A DNA stretch of 64,000 nucleotides from an uncultured Blautia sp. Its GTDB lineage: Bacteria > Bacillota > Clostridia > Lachnospirales > Lachnospiraceae. This document shows, piece after piece, positions 60,547 to 64,000 of this stretch. The stretch is from positions 24,323 to 88,322 of the forward strand of contig NZ_CALFLA010000003.1 of NCBI RefSeq assembly GCF_937880195.1, given 5' to 3'. The notes below the pieces were generated by a model, which made no database searches, was not told where the DNA came from, and was given only the letters and a program-made list of their open reading frames with translations. The translations under genes were made by a program, and so were the position numbers. Each line of letters opens with the position of its first letter. Within the stretch, counting starts at the first letter, position 1.

Positions 60547-61698
60547 TTATTTCACCTCCCCAACTGTGTGGATCACATCCATAAGAAGTTCTTTTTCCGC
60601 CTCGTCCGCATCCTTTAAAAAGGAACAGCACAGCTGGAAAGGATCAAGAAGCTTCTGCTCTTCCAGACTAGTCTTTAAGATATTTCTGCGCTGGCCTTCC
60701 CTGCGTATCTCCAGAAGTCTGGGAAATGCCAGGCGTAGCCGATCCTGCATATCGATCACATCCAGATCCACTTTATCGATAAGAATCACTGTTACATAAT
60801 CCTCGCATCCCTGTTTCAGAACTTCCTCCAGCCTTCCTTTGATCACCCTGACCTGACGGAGAGGATTCAGAGGAAGAACTGTAATCTCCGGCTCTTTCTC
60901 CTTTTCAGAAATATCCAACATCAGGATTCCTTTCTGCTGCCCTGCCTCGCTTACTGAACATGCCAAAGGCGTACCGCAATAGCGAAAAATGTCTCTTCCT
61001 ACCTTCATAGGCTTATGAATATGTCCCAGAGCCGCATAGTCAAATCGCTCCAGAATATCTGCGGAAATCTCATCAATATTCCCCACAGTGCGAATCTCCG
61101 AATCCATTCTTTCCACATCATCTGCTGCTTTTCCAGCAGGAAGATAAAATTGATGGCTTACAAGAATATTTCTCTCATTTTGATCAATTTCTTCCCTCTC
61201 GATCAATCGGTGTATGGTGTCATTATACGACAGATTATTGCCGTTTTCATCTGTGCCTGTGATCTCTTTTACCATGGAAGGCTTCACAAATGGCAGAAGA
61301 TAGAAATTCACATTTCCATATGAATCCTTAAGGGTTACTTTTTCTATTTTTTCCGTTTCTTTTCTGGGCGGCACTCCCACCATATGCAGTCTCTGCCTGG
61401 AAAGTACGCTGCGGAAGCAGTTTACTCTGGGACCGCTGTCATGGTTTCCGCTTATGATCATCACTGTCAGCTCCGGCTCTGCCGTCATCAGATTCCCGAT
61501 CAGATGATCAAACACCTCTACCGCTTCTGCCGACGGAACAGCTTTATCATAAATGTCTCCTGCAATTACTAACGCCTGAGGCTTTTCCCTTTTTATGTAG
61601 TCTACAATCTGATCAAAAATATATTCCTGGTCTTCTCTTAAATCTCTGTTTATCAGCTTCAGACCTATATGCAGATCTGATAAATGAAAAATCTTCAT
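60547..61698 (-). CDS. sbcD: Exonuclease SbcD subunit
   Basis: 383 residues, Mre11-type nuclease. Metal-binding motifs in order: HLSDLHIG, IAGDIYDK, ISGNHDSG, LVSHQF and ALGHIHKP. The capping part follows. ATG 61698 after AGGAGG. Acts with SbcC in DNA repair. Confidence 0.96.
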   Translation of the reverse strand: MKIFHLSDLHIGLKLINRDLREDQEYIFDQIVDYIKREKPQALVIAGDIYDKAVPSAEAVEVFDHLIGNLMTAEPELTVMIISGNHDSGPRVNCFRSVLSRQRLHMVGVPPRKETEKIEKVTLKDSYGNVNFYLLPFVKPSMVKEITGTDENGNNLSYNDTIHRLIEREEIDQNERNILVSHQFYLPAGKAADDVERMDSEIRTVGNIDEISADILERFDYAALGHIHKPMKVGRDIFRYCGTPLACSVSEAGQQKGILMLDISEKEKEPEITVLPLNPLRQVRVIKGRLEEVLKQGCEDYVTVILIDKVDLDVIDMQDRLRLAFPRLLEIRREGQRRNILKTSLEEQKLLDPFQLCCSFLKDADEAEKELLMDVIHTVGEVK

Positions 61699-61717
61699 GC
61701 TGCCTCCTGTATATCAA

Positions 61718-61751
61718 ATCCCCCGGCGCTGCCCAAACAGAACCGGGGGAT
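61718..61751 (-). terminator. Hairpin after the Rpn gene
   Basis: ATCCCCCGG (61718-61726) pairs with CCGGGGGAT (61743-61751). The T tract is better on the plus strand (CCTTTTT), so termination on the minus strand is only likely. Confidence 0.5.
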
Positions 61752-61768
61752 CCTTTTTGATTAAGTCT

Positions 61769-62842
61769 TTATTTTTTTATAACGCATTCTTCGCTCTGAT
61801 CTTCCCTGATCCATTCTTCTACCTGGGAAGGCTCCACGTCAATAACGTCTGCTATCTTCTGTACGTCCATACCCATTGAGAAAAGTTTCTTTGTCATTTC
61901 TCTGTTTTTTCTTTTTGCTTCTTCTGCCGCTTCCTTTGCGACTTTCTCTGTTGCTTCTTTCGTTGCTTTTTTCGCCGCTTCCTTCGCGGCTTCCTTCGCG
62001 GCTTCCTTCGCGGCTTTTTTTGCTGCCTCTTTTAATTCCTTTTCAGCTTCTTCTCTTGCCTCTTGAACCTTGTCTTCCACATACAGTCTCATAATATACT
62101 CATCATCAAACAAGATAGACATAATATCTACAACCTCCTTTTCCCTGGATTCCAGATATTCTTTTAATACATTTTTGTTTTTGCAGATACCTATGGTTTC
62201 CATAACTGCTTTTCTGGTATATCCATAAATTTTTACCTGATCATTAAAAACCCTGGTAAACTTTATGTACTGATCAATAATATCTCCTTCTTCCCCACAG
62301 GTCAAAACCCGTATTCCTAAATCTGCAAATTTTGATTCTCCTCCAAAAAATTCTTCTGAAAGGGATATCCATTCTGGGACGTTTTTTCTGTTTCCGGTAT
62401 AAATCACATACAGTTCCGGCTTTGGAATAACGATCTTCTTACTTTTGTACACATTCTGCCTAGTTTCCTGTATGTATTCCTGCCATGTCTGAGCCAAATA
62501 TAAAAAGCCTCTTACCAGAATATTCAGCGACCAGGTACTCTGCGCTTCTACCAGAATCACCAGTCTGTCTCTTACCCGAAACCCCAGATCATTGTACATC
62601 TGATCAAGAAGAATATTTTTGATGGTTACGATATTCAAATCTTCTTCTTTGATGTCCGTATCCTCTGGATGGAGAATCTGATACAGTTCCAAAAGATATT
62701 TTGTGTTCCCGAACAGATCTCTGAACACACTGTCCTTGGCTGTATGTTTTGTGATTTTCAGGAATTTTTCCTCAAGCTCTGCAGAGGTAAATCCTGTTTT
62801 ATCTTTTGTAGTGGTATTTGTTTTTATACTGGTTTTCTCCAT
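61769..62842 (-). CDS. Rpn/PD-(D/E)XK nuclease family protein with Ala/Lys/Glu repeat tail
   Basis: 357 residues. The nuclease domain (about 30-270) shows KDSVFRDLFGNTKYLLELY, DRLVILVEAQSTW (the ExQ part of the active site) and PELYVIYTGNR, as in the Rpn recombination-promoting nucleases. A helical tail of AAKEA-like repeats (about 285-320) is encoded by a tandem 12-bp DNA repeat near 61980-62020. A short HTH-like end (MDVQKIADVIDVEPSQVEEW) closes the protein. The ATG at 62842 is preceded by AAGGTGGTGG. Confidence 0.85.
   Translation of the reverse strand: MEKTSIKTNTTTKDKTGFTSAELEEKFLKITKHTAKDSVFRDLFGNTKYLLELYQILHPEDTDIKEEDLNIVTIKNILLDQMYNDLGFRVRDRLVILVEAQSTWSLNILVRGFLYLAQTWQEYIQETRQNVYKSKKIVIPKPELYVIYTGNRKNVPEWISLSEEFFGGESKFADLGIRVLTCGEEGDIIDQYIKFTRVFNDQVKIYGYTRKAVMETIGICKNKNVLKEYLESREKEVVDIMSILFDDEYIMRLYVEDKVQEAREEAEKELKEAAKKAAKEAAKEAAKEAAKKATKEATEKVAKEAAEEAKRKNREMTKKLFSMGMDVQKIADVIDVEPSQVEEWIREDQSEECVIKK
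61978..62017 (-). repeat. In-frame 12-bp tandem repeat in the Rpn tail
   Basis: Copies of GCGGCTTCCTTC (plus strand) follow in tandem, each encoding four residues of an Ala/Lys/Glu helix. Repeat number may vary between strains without shifting the frame. Confidence 0.7.
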
Positions 62843-62946
62843 TTGTACCACCACCTTTATGATATTGATATAATCATTGTAGCAGACAGGAACATTCCTG
62901 CCAACTCTGTTCACAGTTTTTTTTCATTTTCATAACAGGTTTTTCA

Positions 62947-62975
62947 TTGACATTCTATTCCTTCTGGGCTACAAT
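62947..62975 (+). promoter_or_regulatory. Promoter of the M-box/mgtE transcript
   Basis: TTGACA (62947-62952), 17 bp, TACAAT (62970-62975). Confidence 0.75.
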
Positions 62976-62984
62976 GTGAAAAAT

Positions 62985-63145
62985 TAAATAACTCGGTAGG
63001 TGAGGCTACCACAGGGATTTGGATTTTCCTAAGATTGCTGCCGCAAAAACGTGGAGACACGATTCGCTGGTTAGCAGGCTATGTCGGATATAAGGCATAA
63101 CCTAATGCAATTTTTATGCCCTGTGAAGCTAAAGCTTGAACGTTT
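62985..63145 (+). ncRNA. M-box (ykoK) magnesium riboswitch
   Basis: The leader carries the M-box landmarks in order: GGTAGGTGAGGCTACC at the start, TTGCTGCCGCAAAAACGTGG, then ATAAGGCATAACCTAATGCA, and GCCCTGTGAAGCTAAAGCTT at the 3' end. This RNA senses Mg2+ and sits before magnesium transporter genes, as here. Its last strand (AAAGCTTGA) can pair with TCAAGCTTT (63172-63180) next to the terminator, the expected switch. Confidence 0.9.
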
Positions 63146-63161
63146 CCATAGGACTTTTTCT

Positions 63162-63198
63162 ATCCTGTCATTGCTCAAGCTTTGGCAGGATTTTTTAG
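63162..63198 (+). terminator. Terminator of the M-box expression platform
   Basis: ATCCTG.CA pairs with TG.CAGGAT, followed by TTTTTTAG. High magnesium should favour it and stop transcription before mgtE. Confidence 0.8.
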
Positions 63199-63236
63199 TT
63201 CCCACTGCCGTAATTATCGTATAAGGAGGTGAAACC

Positions 63237-63380
63237 ATGGACCCTGAAGCCAGTTGTAAATTAATTTTATATATGAAAGGACGGAATCATTATGAGCAGA
63301 ACATTACTTTTAAAACACAACAGATTTATGGAGAGAAGAACGCCCATCAGACTGCCACAGGAGTCTGTGGACACCAATGA
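63237..63380 (+). CDS. Candidate leader ORF overlapping the mgtE start
   Basis: A 47-residue frame starting MDPEASCKLILYMKGRNHYE with an ideal AAGGAGGT six bases upstream (63223-63230). It overlaps the first 30 codons of mgtE in another frame and ends at TGA 63380. No family recognised. It could control mgtE translation, or be a small protein. Confidence 0.45.
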   Translation: MDPEASCKLILYMKGRNHYEQNITFKTQQIYGEKNAHQTATGVCGHQ

Positions 63381-63924
63381 ATCCTATTTCGAAACTTCCA
63401 TACTGACCCATGCCAAAAAACGCTTTGCATGGCTTTTATTCCTGATGTTGTCCGCAACCATTACCGGAACCATCATCACAAAATACGAAGACGCTTTTTC
63501 TGCAGTACCTCTTCTGGTATCCTTTATCCCCATGCTGATGGATACTGGCGGAAACTGCGGTTCTCAAAGCTCTACCCTTATTATCCGCGGACTGGCTCTG
63601 GATGAAATACAGTTCCGGGATATTTTTCGGATCATGTTCAAAGAATTTCGGATTGCCCTCCTTGTAGGCACCGGTCTAGCGCTGATCAACGGACTGCGGA
63701 TCTTTGTAATGTACCGTGATCCACAGCTTGCATTTGTGGTTTCTCTGTCCCTGACCGCCACTGTGATCCTTTCCAAGCTGATCGGCTGTATCCTTCCGCT
63801 AATCGCAAAAAAACTTCACCTGGATCCGGCGATCATGGCCTCCCCCCTGATCACAACCGTAGTTGATACCAGCTCCATTATCATTTACTTTTACATTGCT
63901 ACAAGAATCTTTGCCTGCAACTAA
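63292..63924 (+). CDS. MgtE-type magnesium transporter membrane domain
   Basis: 210 residues, about five membrane helices. PMLMDTGGNCGSQSSTLIIRG and DPAIMASPLITTVVDTSSII are the two halves of the MgtE channel signature. The N-terminal and CBS domains that gate full MgtE by magnesium are missing, so control probably rests on the M-box riboswitch. AAAGGA is about 11 nt upstream, inside the overlapping small ORF. Confidence 0.88.
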   Translation: MSRTLLLKHNRFMERRTPIRLPQESVDTNESYFETSILTHAKKRFAWLLFLMLSATITGTIITKYEDAFSAVPLLVSFIPMLMDTGGNCGSQSSTLIIRGLALDEIQFRDIFRIMFKEFRIALLVGTGLALINGLRIFVMYRDPQLAFVVSLSLTATVILSKLIGCILPLIAKKLHLDPAIMASPLITTVVDTSSIIIYFYIATRIFACN

Positions 63925-63952
63925 AAAAGCAGAGATTTTCAAGTTAATCAGG

Positions 63953-63996
63953 ACCACCGGCTTAGCCGGTGGTTTGCTCTGCCCCTATAAGGGGCT
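63953..63996. repeat. Twin palindromes at the window edge, possible IS200/IS605-type end
   Basis: ACCACCGGC-TTA-GCCGGTGGT and GCCCCT-ATA-AGGGGC lie next to each other just after mgtE, enclosed in part by GCAGAG/CTCTGC. Subterminal hairpins of this kind occur at IS200/IS605 element ends, but the element would lie outside the window. The first hairpin could also end mgtE transcription. Confidence 0.35.
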
Positions 63997-64000
63997 CATC

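Noticed and set aside
61978..62017. Short tandem repeats resembling a CRISPR start
   Set aside because: Repeats are 12 bp, contiguous without spacers and in frame inside a coding region.

Overview
The window looks like a chromosomal segment of an anaerobic Firmicute of the class Clostridia, most likely family Lachnospiraceae (a Blautia/Dorea-like gut bacterium). This rests on strong AGGAGG-type ribosome sites, sigma-A promoters, riboswitch-controlled transporter genes, an Agr-like GHKL/LytTR pair, CUT1 sugar transport without a dedicated ATPase, and a Tad pilus gene pair of the kind common in this family. No rRNA, tRNA, CRISPR array, integrase or phage gene was seen. Most of the window is ordinary core genome on the minus strand, with several plus-strand accessory blocks.

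Layout. 0-2.8 kb: start of a Tad pilus operon, a GNAT acetyltransferase and a folate ECF transporter (folT) behind a THF riboswitch. 2.8-6.4 kb: a small Cys protein, a repeat lipoprotein, an amidohydrolase and an AlaX-type tRNA editing protein. 6.5-12.9 kb: a sucrose/fructan utilisation unit (binding protein, two permeases, GH32 hydrolase) with a LacI repressor and four matching operators. 13.1-14.9 kb: an ECF sigma/anti-sigma/membrane protein operon. 15-21.3 kb: the complete F-type ATP synthase operon (atpBEFHAGDC). 21.4-26.3 kb: BirA, a WYL regulator and several small hydrolases. 26.3-30.6 kb: a three-domain methyltransferase/M14 deacylase/methyltransferase protein, then a glycolipid glycosyltransferase with a PlsY-like acyltransferase. 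30.6-37.6 kb: an AEC transporter, a MATE pump behind a terminator-like leader, a CsoR/CopA copper operon whose CopA carries a C-terminal metal-binding domain, and a CLC channel.

37.6-41.1 kb holds the most unusual locus: a BlaI-type repressor, a BlaR1-type M56 membrane protease and a secreted protein under three BlaI-like operators. The extracellular tail of the protease and the tail of the secreted protein are versions of the same Asp/Gly-rich domain, which suggests a regulatory circuit in which sensor and output share a surface domain.

41.2-47.5 kb: pyruvate kinase, TcdA, an MFS transporter, acylphosphatase and a SEC-C protein. 47.5-49.7 kb: an AT-rich accessory island with a DUF4160/DUF2442 pair, a twice-frameshifted secreted CxxC protein and a possible small membrane peptide. 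49.7-57.3 kb: an Agr-like two-component system with a CPBP protease, a condensation-fold membrane protein with an esterase, and a second MATE pump. 57.3-61.7 kb: SbcCD nuclease. 61.7-64 kb: an Rpn-type nuclease with a repeat-rich tail, then an M-box magnesium riboswitch controlling an MgtE membrane-domain protein that is preceded by an overlapping small ORF.
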